A DNA stretch of 64,000 nucleotides, taken from JBHJGP01 sp050331695 (GTDB lineage Bacteria; Pseudomonadota; Alphaproteobacteria; Geminicoccales; Geminicoccaceae). Positions 1 to 9,184 of the stretch are shown here, piece after piece (the first letter of the stretch is position 1; each line of letters opens with the position of its first letter). The stretch spans positions 1 through 64,000 of the forward strand of contig JBHJGP010000010.1 in NCBI GenBank assembly GCA_050331695.1, given 5' to 3'. The notes under the pieces are model-generated. The model was not told where the DNA came from. It searched no databases and saw only the letters and a list, made by a program, of their open reading frames with translations. The translations under genes and the position numbers were made by a program.

Positions 1-1662
1 CTTCCCTCGGTCGGCTTGTGCGGCCTTTTCGGCGGGCGCTTGGTTCCCCTGTCTTCTACCTTGGCGGGCCCGGCCACGACCCGGGCCGCGGCCGTTCACG
101 CGGCCGACGACCGCAATCGGGCCGACATCGTCGACCGCAACGGCCGGTTGCTCGCGAGCAATGTGATCGGTCCCTCGATCGGCGCCGATCCCCGCAACGT
201 CATGAACCCAGAGCGTGAGGCGAAGCTGCTTGCCGCCGCCGTGGATCGCTCGGATGTCGGTCGCCTGGCCGCCCGGCTCGGCTCGGAGCGTCATTTCGTC
301 TACGTCAAGCGGCGCGCCACCCTCGACCATGTTCGCCGTGTTCGAGCCTTGGGGCTGCCGAGCATCGAGTTTCGCAGCGTCGAGAACCGGATCTATCCGA
401 ACCGGTCCCTGTTTGCCCATACGCTCGGCTTCGTCGGGGTCGACAATGACGGGCTCAGCGGCATTGAGCGCGCTTTCGACGATGATCTTGCCCGCCGGGG
501 CGACATCAACCAGCCGGTGCTGGAGACTAGCTTCGATGTCCGGGTCCAGGCGATCGCCCACGCGGCCCTGAGCGCCGGCGTCGAGCGCTTCCGCGCGAAG
601 GGCGGCAGCGCCATCGTCATGGCCGTCGATACCGGCGAAATTCTTGCCATGGTCAGCCTGCCGGATTTCGATCCCCATCATCCCGGTCGCGCCGACGAGG
701 AGGCGCTCAAGGACCGCAATCTGACCCAGACCTACGAGCTGGGCTCGGTGTTCAAGCTGATCAACGCGGCGATGGCGCTGGAGGCCGGCGTGGTGTCGCT
801 GGGCGATCGGCTGGACGCGAGCGAGCCGCTGCGGGTTAACGGCCACCGCATCCGCGACTACCGGGGGCGCAAGCGGGCACTGAGCGTGCCGGAAGCGGTG
901 ATGTACTCGTCAAACATCGCCAGCGCCCGGATGGCCTTGATGGCCGGCCGCTCGGCCCAGGAAGCGTTCCTGAAACGGCTGGGCATGGACCGGCCGATCC
1001 AGCTCGAGATCGGCCGGACAGCCCGCCCGCAATGGCCCCGGCGCTGGCCGGACGTCACGGTCGCCAACATCGCCTTCGGCCATGGGGTGGCGGTGACGCC
1101 GCTTCACCTCGTTCGAGCCGTGGCGACGCTCCTGGGCGACGGCCGCCTGGTGGTGCCGACGCTTCTGAAGCGCTACCCGGACGATCCGTTCGAGGCGTCG
1201 AAGCCCCAGCTCATCAGCGCCGAGACCGTCAGCGATCTCCGGCATCTGGCATGGTTGGTGGTGGACAAGGGCAGTGCCGGCCAGGCCCAGGTGCCGGGCT
1301 ATCTGATCGGCGGCAAGACCGGTACGGCCGAAAAGGTCGGCGCGGATGGCCGCTATCAGGACGGCGTCGTGCTCTCCAGTTTCGTAGGCGTTCTGCCCAT
1401 CGATCAGCCCCAATATGTGGTCTACGCGACGCTGGACGAGCCGGTGGGTGTCGAACCCAACCCGCATCTCCATCAGGGCGGTTGGACCGCCGCGCCCGTG
1501 GTCGGCGAGATCATGGCCCGGATCGGGCCGATCTTGGGTCTGCCACCTACGACAGCCGAGGCGGTCGCGCGTTTCGAGCAGCGTTTCGACACCGAAGAAG
1601 TGTATAATCCGAAGATCAGGCGCAAGGAGTTGCGTGTTGAAGCTCGCGACGCTCGTGGGTGA
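1..1662 (+). CDS. ftsI: Peptidoglycan transpeptidase FtsI (PBP3), 5' partial
   Basis: Septal class B penicillin-binding protein that cross-links peptidoglycan at the division site. The frame is open back to the window edge, so the cytoplasmic tail and most of the membrane anchor lie upstream; the first in-window start (TTG at 16) is not needed. Counting from that TTG, the dimerisation-domain segment with DRNGRLLAS is near 40-48, the catalytic SxxK motif (SVFK) at 244-247, SSN at 298-300 and KTG at 434-436. All three active-site motifs are present, so the transpeptidase domain should be functional. Its 3' end reads into the murE ribosome-binding site. First gene of the dcw run in this window. 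Confidence 0.95.
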   Translation, partial: LPSVGLCGLFGGRLVPLSSTLAGPATTRAAAVHAADDRNRADIVDRNGRLLASNVIGPSIGADPRNVMNPEREAKLLAAAVDRSDVGRLAARLGSERHFVYVKRRATLDHVRRVRALGLPSIEFRSVENRIYPNRSLFAHTLGFVGVDNDGLSGIERAFDDDLARRGDINQPVLETSFDVRVQAIAHAALSAGVERFRAKGGSAIVMAVDTGEILAMVSLPDFDPHHPGRADEEALKDRNLTQTYELGSVFKLINAAMALEAGVVSLGDRLDASEPLRVNGHRIRDYRGRKRALSVPEAVMYSSNIASARMALMAGRSAQEAFLKRLGMDRPIQLEIGRTARPQWPRRWPDVTVANIAFGHGVAVTPLHLVRAVATLLGDGRLVVPTLLKRYPDDPFEASKPQLISAETVSDLRHLAWLVVDKGSAGQAQVPGYLIGGKTGTAEKVGADGRYQDGVVLSSFVGVLPIDQPQYVVYATLDEPVGVEPNPHLHQGGWTAAPVVGEIMARIGPILGLPPTTAEAVARFEQRFDTEEVYNPKIRRKELRVEARDARG

Positions 1663-3097
1663 CGGCGCCATGATCCGAGGGGACGCCGCGATCGACGTTT
1701 CCGGGCTGACGGCGGACAGCCGCGAGGTTCGGCCCGGTATGGTGTTCGCAGCCCTGGCCGGTCAGCGCCAGGACGGCCGCCGGTTCGTCGAGGACGCGCT
1801 GAACCGGGGGGCGGTGGCGGTGCTGGGCGATCCGAGCCTGGAGCAAGACGACCTGCCGGTGCCGGTCATCACGGACGCCGATCCCAGGCGCCGGCTGGCG
1901 CTGATGGCCGCGACTTTCCACGGTCCTCAGCCGCAGACGCAAGTTGCCGTGACCGGCACCAACGGCAAGACCTCGGTGGCTCACTTCACCACCCAGCTCT
2001 GGCGCATGGCCGGCAAGCGGGCGGCTTCGGTCGGCACGTTAGGTGTTGATGGTCCAAGGGGTCTGGAGCCGGGCGCGCTGACAACGCCGGATCCGGTGAA
2101 ACTCCACGAAACACTGGCTCGTTTCCGCCAGGACGGCGTCAGCCATCTGGCCATGGAGGCATCCAGCCACGGGCTGGAGCAACGCCGTCTTGACGGGGTT
2201 CGGCTCGCCGCCGGCGCGTTCCTCAACATCACTCGGGACCATTTCGACTATCACGGTGATTTTTCATCATATTTCCAGGCCAAGATGAGGTTGTTCGACG
2301 CGCTGCTGCCTGGCGGCGCGCCGGCGATCATCAACGCCGATCTCGAGAGTTTCCCCGACGTCCGCCGCCGGTGTCGCGAGCGAAACCTCGACATCATCGA
2401 TTTCGGTGTCCGGGCCAGCCGGCTTAGGTTGGTGAAGCAGACGCCGAGGCCCGAGGGTCAATCGCTGGAGCTTGTGATCGACGGCACCAAAGTTGCCATC
2501 GAGGCGGGGCTTACGGGCGCGTTCCAGGGGCACAATCTCTTGGCCGCGATCGGCCTGTTTCTGGCGACCGGCGGCACGACCGGCCAGGTCGTTCAAGCGG
2601 CTCCCCAACTCGCCGGCGCACCGGGACGGATGGAGCTGGTCGGCCGGTCGACCACCGGCGGTCGGATCTTCGTCGACTACGCCCATACGCCCGACGCGCT
2701 GGAGCAGGCCCTGCGCGCCGTTCGGCCCCATGGGGCCGGCCGACTGATCGTCGTCTTCGGCTGTGGCGGCGACCGCGATCCCGGAAAACGGCCGCAGATG
2801 GGCGAGGTCAGCGCGCGCCTGGCGGATCTGGCAATCGTGACGGACGACATTCCCCGGAGCGAGGAGCCGGCGGCCATTCGAGGTCAAATTCTGGCGGCGG
2901 TACCGGATGCGCTGGATATCGGTGACCGGGCCGAAGCCATCGCCGAGGGCATCCGGCTTCTTGAAGCGGGCGATCTGTTGGTGATCGCCGGCAAGGGGCA
3001 TGAGGAAGGCCAGACCATCGGCGACCGGGTGTTAGCGTTCAACGATGCCGATGTGGTTCGCCGGATCCTGGCTCGTGCTGAGGGCGGGCATCCATGA
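1637..3097 (+). CDS. murE: UDP-MurNAc-tripeptide synthetase MurE
   Basis: Cytoplasmic Mur ligase expected to add meso-diaminopimelate to UDP-MurNAc-L-Ala-D-Glu. TTG at 1637 is chosen because AAGGAG (1624-1629) sits 7 bp upstream and the product begins MKLATLVG, as in homologues; it gives 486 aa and overlaps the end of ftsI. The ATP P-loop GTNGKTS is at 107-113 and the C-terminal GKGHEEGQ motif is intact. The DAP-selecting motif, normally DNPR, reads DIPR: residues 403-407 are DDIPR, with Ile at 405 where Asn is usual. dapD and dapE later in the window suggest a DAP-type wall, so the change is odd rather than a sign of Lys specificity. Confidence 0.93.
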   Translation: MKLATLVGDGAMIRGDAAIDVSGLTADSREVRPGMVFAALAGQRQDGRRFVEDALNRGAVAVLGDPSLEQDDLPVPVITDADPRRRLALMAATFHGPQPQTQVAVTGTNGKTSVAHFTTQLWRMAGKRAASVGTLGVDGPRGLEPGALTTPDPVKLHETLARFRQDGVSHLAMEASSHGLEQRRLDGVRLAAGAFLNITRDHFDYHGDFSSYFQAKMRLFDALLPGGAPAIINADLESFPDVRRRCRERNLDIIDFGVRASRLRLVKQTPRPEGQSLELVIDGTKVAIEAGLTGAFQGHNLLAAIGLFLATGGTTGQVVQAAPQLAGAPGRMELVGRSTTGGRIFVDYAHTPDALEQALRAVRPHGAGRLIVVFGCGGDRDPGKRPQMGEVSARLADLAIVTDDIPRSEEPAAIRGQILAAVPDALDIGDRAEAIAEGIRLLEAGDLLVIAGKGHEEGQTIGDRVLAFNDADVVRRILARAEGGHP

Positions 3098-4485
3098 TCG
3101 CGCTTTGGACAGCGGCCGAGGCGGCCCGCGCCCTGTCCCTGGCGCCCAAGGGGGATTGGTCCGCCACCGGCATCTCGATCGACAGCCGGACGACCGCGCC
3201 GGGCGATCTGTTCATCGCCATCAAAGGGCCGAACAATGACGGCCATGATTATGTGCCAGCGGCCCTCGACGCTGGCGCGGTCGCGGCCATGGTCGCCCAT
3301 CTGCCGGACGGGGTGGCACCAGAACGCCTTCTTGTGGTGACCGATACCCAGGCGGGCCTCGAGGCTCTGGGGGCGGCGGGCCGGGCCCGGAGCAGCGCCC
3401 GCATTCTCGGGCTCACCGGCTCGGTCGGGAAGACCAGCACCAAGATGGCGCTGGCCCGCGGGCTCAAAGCCCAGGCGCCGCCCCACGCCAGTGCCGAAAG
3501 CCTCAACAATCATTGGGGCGTGCCCCTGTCGCTGGCGCGCATGCCGAGGGATGAGGCCTACGGCGTCTTCGAAATGGGCATGAACCATGCCGGTGAAATC
3601 AGCCGGCTGACCCGTCAGGTCCGCCCTCACGTCGCGCTGATCACAGCGATCGCGCCTGCCCACATCGAGTTTTTCGAGAGCGAAGAAGCGATCGCCGATG
3701 CCAAGGCGGAAATTTTCGAGGCGGTTGAGCCTGACGGCTTTGCCATCCTCGACCGGTCCAGCACCCACTACCAGCGTCTGGCGGACCACGCCCAGGCGGC
3801 AGGGGTGAGCCGGATCGTCACCTTCGGGCGCCATGACGAAGCCGATATCCGTCTGGAGAGCGAACAGGTGACCGCAAACGGCACCGACATCATCGTTCAG
3901 ACTGAAAACGGGCCGCTCAACGTTCGGATCGGTGCGCCCGGCACCCATTGGGTCGACAATAGTCTCGCCATGATCGCGGCCGTGGGCGCGCTCGGCGGCG
4001 ATGTCGAAGCCTTCGCCGCCAGTCTCGCCGGTTTGGAGGCGTCCGCCGGCCGCGGTCGGCAACACCGGCTGACGTTCGACGGCAGAACCATCACGCTGAT
4101 CGACGACAGCTACAATGCTAACCCGCGCTCGATGGCGGCGGCCATCGCGCTGCTGGCGCAGGCGCCGGGAAGAAAGATCGCGGCGCTGGGCTCGATGCTG
4201 GAGCTGGGCCGCGAGAGTGACCGGCTCCATGCCGAACTCGCTGGACCGCTGAACGATGCCGGGGTCGCCTCGGTCATCACCGTGGGTGCCGCCATAGCGC
4301 CCTTGGCCGCAGCCCTGCCGGCGGACCGTCTCCTGGCCGAGCTCGACGATGCCGGTGGCGCTTACGAGATCCTGAGACAAAAACTTCGGGACGGTGACAC
4401 GCTCCTGGTCAAGGGCTCGAAGGCAAGTGGCATGGGGCGGCTGGTCGATGCGCTGATCGCTGCCGATGCGGGGAGGGCGCACTGA
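3094..4485 (+). CDS. murF: UDP-MurNAc-pentapeptide synthetase MurF
   Basis: Cytoplasmic ligase that adds D-Ala-D-Ala to UDP-MurNAc-tripeptide, using the dipeptide made by Ddl encoded downstream. 463 aa, normal for the family. The Mur-ligase P-loop TGSVGKTS lies at 108-115; the central-domain segment SLNNHWGVPLSL and the ATPase segment FEMGMNHAGEI follow. The start codon overlaps the murE stop by 4 bp (ATGA), which indicates translational coupling. Confidence 0.95.
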   Translation: MIALWTAAEAARALSLAPKGDWSATGISIDSRTTAPGDLFIAIKGPNNDGHDYVPAALDAGAVAAMVAHLPDGVAPERLLVVTDTQAGLEALGAAGRARSSARILGLTGSVGKTSTKMALARGLKAQAPPHASAESLNNHWGVPLSLARMPRDEAYGVFEMGMNHAGEISRLTRQVRPHVALITAIAPAHIEFFESEEAIADAKAEIFEAVEPDGFAILDRSSTHYQRLADHAQAAGVSRIVTFGRHDEADIRLESEQVTANGTDIIVQTENGPLNVRIGAPGTHWVDNSLAMIAAVGALGGDVEAFAASLAGLEASAGRGRQHRLTFDGRTITLIDDSYNANPRSMAAAIALLAQAPGRKIAALGSMLELGRESDRLHAELAGPLNDAGVASVITVGAAIAPLAAALPADRLLAELDDAGGAYEILRQKLRDGDTLLVKGSKASGMGRLVDALIAADAGRAH

Positions 4486-5573
4486 TGCTCTACCACCTGC
4501 TCGTGCCACTGGCCGACGAATTCGGGGCGCTCAACGTCTTTCGCTACATCACCTTCCGCACCGGCGGCGCGATCATGACCGCGCTGATCTTGAGCTTCAT
4601 CATCGGTCCGGCGCTGATCAATTGGCTGAAGCGAAGGCAGGGCAAGGGACAGCCAATCCGCGAGGACGGGCCGGCCAGCCATGTCCTAACCAAGCAGGGT
4701 ACGCCGACGATGGGCGGTGTGCTGATCCTGCTCGCGCTCAGCGCCGCGACCCTGCTCTGGGCCGATCTCAGCAACGGCTATGTCTGGGTCATCTTATTTG
4801 TGACGCTCGGCTACGGCCTGATCGGCTTCGCCGACGACTACATCAAGGTGATGCAGCGCCACAGCGCCGGTCTTTCCAGCCGGGGCAAGCTTCTGGGCCA
4901 GGTTTTGGTGGCGTTTTGCGCGGTGATCCTGGTGATGCAGCTGACGGAGGGCGAGCTCGCCACCGGCCTGGCCGTGCCCTTCTTCAAGGACGTTCTGATC
5001 CCGCTCGGCTACTTCTTCCCGCTGTTTGCGATCTTCGTGATGGTGGGGTCCAGCAACGCGGTCAATCTGACGGACGGGCTCGATGGTCTGGCGATCGTGC
5101 CGGTGATGATCGCCGCCGCCTGCTTCGGCTTCATCTCCTACCTGATCGGCAACACGATCTTCGCCAATTATCTGGGCATACCGTCGGTGCCCGGTACCGG
5201 TGAGCTGGCCGTCGTCTGTGGCGCCGTGGTCGGCGCTTCGTTGGGCTTTCTCTGGTTCAACGCGCCACCGGCGATGGTTTTCATGGGCGATACAGGCTCG
5301 CTCGCCACCGGCGGTGCCCTGGGCGGCATCGCGGTCATCACCAAGCATGAGCTGGTGCTCGCGATCATCGGCGGGCTGTTCGTCCTCGAGGCGGTTTCGG
5401 TGATCGTTCAGGTTGCCTCGTTCAAGCTGACCGGCCGACGAGTGTTCCGGATGGCGCCCCTGCATCACCATTTCGAGCAAAAAGGCTGGGCGGAACCCAC
5501 CATCGTCATCCGGTTCTGGATCATCGCCGTGGTCCTGGCGCTGATCGGTCTCTCCACCTTGAAGCTGCGGTGA
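4485..5573 (+). CDS. mraY: Phospho-MurNAc-pentapeptide transferase MraY
   Basis: Polytopic inner-membrane enzyme that transfers phospho-MurNAc-pentapeptide to undecaprenyl phosphate, making lipid I. 362 aa. It shows the catalytic aspartate pair in FADDYIKV (D117, D118), the NLTDGLDG loop at 194-201 and the histidine-rich PLHHHFE motif near 325-330, with about ten hydrophobic segments between. The start shares one base with the murF stop (TGATG). Confidence 0.96.
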   Translation: MLYHLLVPLADEFGALNVFRYITFRTGGAIMTALILSFIIGPALINWLKRRQGKGQPIREDGPASHVLTKQGTPTMGGVLILLALSAATLLWADLSNGYVWVILFVTLGYGLIGFADDYIKVMQRHSAGLSSRGKLLGQVLVAFCAVILVMQLTEGELATGLAVPFFKDVLIPLGYFFPLFAIFVMVGSSNAVNLTDGLDGLAIVPVMIAAACFGFISYLIGNTIFANYLGIPSVPGTGELAVVCGAVVGASLGFLWFNAPPAMVFMGDTGSLATGGALGGIAVITKHELVLAIIGGLFVLEAVSVIVQVASFKLTGRRVFRMAPLHHHFEQKGWAEPTIVIRFWIIAVVLALIGLSTLKLR

Positions 5574-5577
5574 GCCG

Positions 5578-6711
5578 ATGATCGCGTTCTCCCGCACCGA
5601 CGATCATTTGCTGGCCGACTGGTGGTGGACCGTCGACCGCGCGCTGCTGGCCGCGATCGGGCTGCTCAGCGTCATGGGCCTGATCTTCCTGCTCGCGGCG
5701 AGCCCGACCGTGGCTCGGATCAATGGCCTGCCCGAGTGGCATTTCGCGGTCCGGCAGATGGAGTTCTTGCTCGCCGCCGCCTTGATTCTTCTGGCCGCGT
5801 CTATGGTCAACGAGATCGGCGTGGTTCGCGGTTCCGTTCTCGTTCTGGTGCTCTCGCTGGTGATCATGGCCGCCCTGCCGATGATTGGTGAGCAGGTCAA
5901 CGGTGCCAGGCGCTGGGTCTCGATCGCCGGCATCAGCCTGCAACCGAGCGAGTTTGCCAAACCGGCGCTGATCGTGGTCACGGCCTGGCTTCTGACCCGG
6001 AGGCCCTGGCCCCGGGGCGTGATCGAGGCCGGCGGCCTCGCGGCCCTGGTGCTGGCGTTGCTGATCGCCCAGCCGGATGTCGGAATGGCGCTTTTGGTGG
6101 GCGCACTGTTCGCCACGCTGTTGTTTCTGGGCGGCCTCGCCTGGCTTTGGGTCGGGCTGTTGAGCGGCCTGGTGGCCTGTCTGGCGAGCTTCGCCTTCCT
6201 CAGCTTTGCCCACGTCCGCAGCCGGGTCCTGGCCTTCCTCAGTGACGAGCAACCGTTTCAGGTGATGCGTTCGCTGAAGGCGATCGAGGCTGGCGGATGG
6301 CTCGGCCGGGGGCCGGGCGAGGGACGGGTGAAGCTGCGCTTGCCGGACAGCCATGCCGATTTCGTCTTCGCCGCCGGGGTCGAGGATTACGGCGTCGCGG
6401 TCGGGCTGATCATGATCGCGCTGTTCGCCTTCATCGTTCTCCGCGGTCTCTATCAGGCGAGCTTCCAGTCGAGCGAATTCGCGAGGCTCGCCGCCGCCGG
6501 TCTCATGGTCCAGATCGGCCTGCAGGCAGTGATCAATGTCGGCGTCAATCTGAGCCTGCTGCCGGCCAAGGGAATGACCTTGCCCTTGGTGAGCTATGGC
6601 GGTTCGTCCCTGTTCGCGACAGCGCTCACGTTTGGCATGGCGTTGGCCCTGATCCGCCGTCGGCGCAAGCCGATCGTGGTTTCCGGCATGCCCGTGGGTG
6701 CCAGCTTATGA
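5578..6711 (+). CDS. ftsW: Lipid II polymerase / division protein FtsW
   Basis: SEDS-family membrane glycosyltransferase that polymerises lipid II at the septum together with FtsI. 377 aa with around ten transmembrane helices. The conserved C-terminal signature with LPAKGMTLPLVSYGGSSL is present near 320-340. It starts four bases after mraY and its stop overlaps the murG start by 4 bp (ATGA), so all belong to one operon. Confidence 0.95.
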   Translation: MIAFSRTDDHLLADWWWTVDRALLAAIGLLSVMGLIFLLAASPTVARINGLPEWHFAVRQMEFLLAAALILLAASMVNEIGVVRGSVLVLVLSLVIMAALPMIGEQVNGARRWVSIAGISLQPSEFAKPALIVVTAWLLTRRPWPRGVIEAGGLAALVLALLIAQPDVGMALLVGALFATLLFLGGLAWLWVGLLSGLVACLASFAFLSFAHVRSRVLAFLSDEQPFQVMRSLKAIEAGGWLGRGPGEGRVKLRLPDSHADFVFAAGVEDYGVAVGLIMIALFAFIVLRGLYQASFQSSEFARLAAAGLMVQIGLQAVINVGVNLSLLPAKGMTLPLVSYGGSSLFATALTFGMALALIRRRRKPIVVSGMPVGASL

Positions 6712-7772
6712 GCGGGCGGGTGATCATCGCGTCCGGCGGCACGGGCGGTCACATGTTTCCGGCAATCGCTCTGGGCGAGGCGCTGGGCAAGCGCCGTTGG
6801 CAGGTGGGCTACACGGTCGACCAGCGGGGCCGCCGCTATCTGGGCCACGAGGATCACCTGATCGTACCCTCGGCGAGCCCGTCCGGCTCACTTGCTCGCC
6901 GGCTGAAGGCGCTGATCAAGCTCGCTTATGGGGTCGTGGTCAGCACCGTCTGGCTCTTGCGCCGCCGTCCTTCGGCGGTCGCCGCTTTCGGCGGTTACGC
7001 CAGCGTACCCACGGGCATTGCCGCGACGCTCCTCCTGGTCCCGCTTCTCCTGCACGAGCAAAACGCCGTTCTGGGCCGCGCCCATCGTCTGTTCGCCCGC
7101 TGGGCCCGGGTCCTGGCGCTGACCTTCGCCGACACCAAGCATCTGCCGGAAGCGAAGGTCAGGGTGGAGATCACCGGCAACCCGGTGAGGTCCGGCTTCG
7201 CTCCCGGCGACCAGGCCCAGGCTTCGTCGGACCGAAGGCGGCTGTTCGTCATGGGCGGGAGCCAGGGCGCGCGGGTCCTGAGCGAAGCGGTGCCGGCGGC
7301 GGTGGCGCTGCTGCCAGCCGATCTCAGGACAGGGCTTCAGGTGGTCCAGCAGTGCCGGGCGGAAGACCTGGAAGCCGTTCGCCAAGCTTACGCCGAACTC
7401 GGGCTCGAGGCAGAGGTCGCGACCTTCTTCGATGATGTGCCGGCCCAGCTGGCCGCTGCTGACCTGGTCATCAGCCGGGCCGGCGCGTCTTCGATCGCTG
7501 AACTGCTTGTGACCGGTTCGCCGTCGATCCTCATACCTTTTGCGGCGGCGGCCGATGATCACCAGACCGCCAACGCAAGGGTTCTAGCGGTCGCCGGAGC
7601 GGCGCTCCTGATCCCTCAGAACGAGGTCGATGGTCCGCGTCTGGCGGCACCGTTGGCCGAACTCCTGGGCGACGACCAGCATCTGCAAGCGATGGCGATC
7701 GCTGCGCGCAACCTAGCGCGCCCGAATGCGGCCGAGCATCTGGCCGATCTGGTCGAGGAGGTGGCGCGATGA
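6708..7772 (+). CDS. murG: Lipid II-forming GlcNAc transferase MurG
   Basis: Peripheral inner-membrane GT-B glycosyltransferase that converts lipid I to lipid II with UDP-GlcNAc. The start is ATG 6708, which overlaps the ftsW stop (ATGA) and begins MSGRVIIASGGTGGHMFPAI; it gives 354 aa. The glycine-rich GGTGGH motif is at 10-15 and the C-terminal UDP-GlcNAc-binding stretch SRAGASSIAELL follows in the second Rossmann domain. A longer upstream reading in the same frame lies within ftsW and is not supported. Confidence 0.95.
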   Translation: MSGRVIIASGGTGGHMFPAIALGEALGKRRWQVGYTVDQRGRRYLGHEDHLIVPSASPSGSLARRLKALIKLAYGVVVSTVWLLRRRPSAVAAFGGYASVPTGIAATLLLVPLLLHEQNAVLGRAHRLFARWARVLALTFADTKHLPEAKVRVEITGNPVRSGFAPGDQAQASSDRRRLFVMGGSQGARVLSEAVPAAVALLPADLRTGLQVVQQCRAEDLEAVRQAYAELGLEAEVATFFDDVPAQLAAADLVISRAGASSIAELLVTGSPSILIPFAAAADDHQTANARVLAVAGAALLIPQNEVDGPRLAAPLAELLGDDQHLQAMAIAARNLARPNAAEHLADLVEEVAR

Positions 7773-9184
7773 TGACCGCGTTACCCCTGGAGGTGGGCAC
7801 CCTCCATTTCGTCGGCATCGGTGGCATCGGCATGAGCGGCATCGCCGAGATCCTGTGCAACCAGGGCTATCAGGTCCAGGGCAGCGACCTGGCCGACAGC
7901 GCCAACGTCAAGCGGTTGCGCGATCTCGGCATCAAGATTGCCATCGGCCATGTCGGCGGCAATCTCGGTGATGCCCGGGCGGTCGTCGTGTCCTCGGCGA
8001 TCAAACCCGACAATCCGGAATTGGTGGAAGCTCGCTCCCGGCGCCTGCCGGTCGTCCGTCGGGCCGATATGCTGGGCGAGCTGCTGCGGCTCAAATGGTC
8101 GGTCGCGATCGCCGGCACCCACGGCAAGACCACGACGACCTCTCTCATCGCCGCCCTGTTCGAGGCGGCCGGCCTCGATCCGACCGTCATCAATGGCGGC
8201 ATCATCAACGCTTACGGCACCAACGCCCGGCTCGGCAGTGGCCAATGGATGGTGGTCGAGGCAGATGAAAGCGACGGCACCATGGTCCGCCTGCCGGCGA
8301 CCATCGCCATCGTCACCAACATCGATGCCGAACATCTCGATCACTATGGCGATTTCGAAACGCTGAAAGACGCGTTTCTCGGCTTTTTGGAACGCCTGCC
8401 CTTCTATGGCTTTGCCGTGCTTTGCATCGATCACCCGGAAGTTCAGGCGCTGGTCGGCAAGCTGATCGACCGCCGCATCGTCACTTACGGTTTCAATCGC
8501 CAGGCCGACATCCGCGCCAGTGAGCCGCGCTTCGATCAAGACGGCGCCGAGTTCGACGTCGAATTGCGCGGTGCCGACGGCGAGGTCCGCAAGCTTGACG
8601 CGCTCAAGCTGGCCATGCCCGGCCGTCATAATGTCCAGAACGCGCTCGCTGCGATCGCCATCGCCCGCGAGCTCGACATGACCGACGACGTGATCCGCCA
8701 GGCCTTCGGCAAGTTCGAAGGCGTCAAGCGGCGCTTCACCCGCACCGGCCAGGAGGGCGGGGTGACCGTGATCGACGATTACGGCCACCACCCGGTCGAG
8801 ATCCGATCGGTCCTGGCGACGGCGCGGGCGGCCTACAGGGGCAGCGTCATCGCCGTCGTTCAACCGCACCGCTACTCGCGACTGGCCGATCTGTTCAAGG
8901 AATTCTGCACGGCCTTCAACGATGCCGACACGGTCTATGTGGCACCCGTCTATGCCGCCGGCGAAAGTCCGATCGAAGGGGCGGATCACAAAGCGCTGGT
9001 CCAGGGGCTGATCGACCACGGCCATCGCTCGGCGCTGGCCCTCGACGACACCGACCGCCTGGCCGACACCCTGATGCCGGGGCTTGCCGCGGGTGACGTC
9101 ATCGTTTGTCTCGGCGCTGGTTCGATCACCCAATGGGCCAACGCCCTGCCGGGCGAACTTAAGGCCAAGGGGTTTGGCGCATGA
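7769..9184 (+). CDS. murC: UDP-MurNAc-L-alanine ligase MurC
   Basis: First amino-acid-adding Mur ligase, acting in the cytoplasm. 471 aa. The N-terminal UDP-binding segment FVGIGGIGMSG is at 14-24, the ATP P-loop GTHGKTT at 116-122, and the C-terminal domain holds DDYGHHPVEI. The start overlaps the murG stop by 4 bp; a second in-frame ATG lies one codon later (7772) and could be used instead. Confidence 0.96.
   Translation: MMTALPLEVGTLHFVGIGGIGMSGIAEILCNQGYQVQGSDLADSANVKRLRDLGIKIAIGHVGGNLGDARAVVVSSAIKPDNPELVEARSRRLPVVRRADMLGELLRLKWSVAIAGTHGKTTTTSLIAALFEAAGLDPTVINGGIINAYGTNARLGSGQWMVVEADESDGTMVRLPATIAIVTNIDAEHLDHYGDFETLKDAFLGFLERLPFYGFAVLCIDHPEVQALVGKLIDRRIVTYGFNRQADIRASEPRFDQDGAEFDVELRGADGEVRKLDALKLAMPGRHNVQNALAAIAIARELDMTDDVIRQAFGKFEGVKRRFTRTGQEGGVTVIDDYGHHPVEIRSVLATARAAYRGSVIAVVQPHRYSRLADLFKEFCTAFNDADTVYVAPVYAAGESPIEGADHKALVQGLIDHGHRSALALDDTDRLADTLMPGLAAGDVIVCLGAGSITQWANALPGELKAKGFGA

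Noticed and set aside
2884..4509. 541-codon reverse frame across murE/murF
   Set aside because: Antisense to two unmistakable genes with intact motifs.
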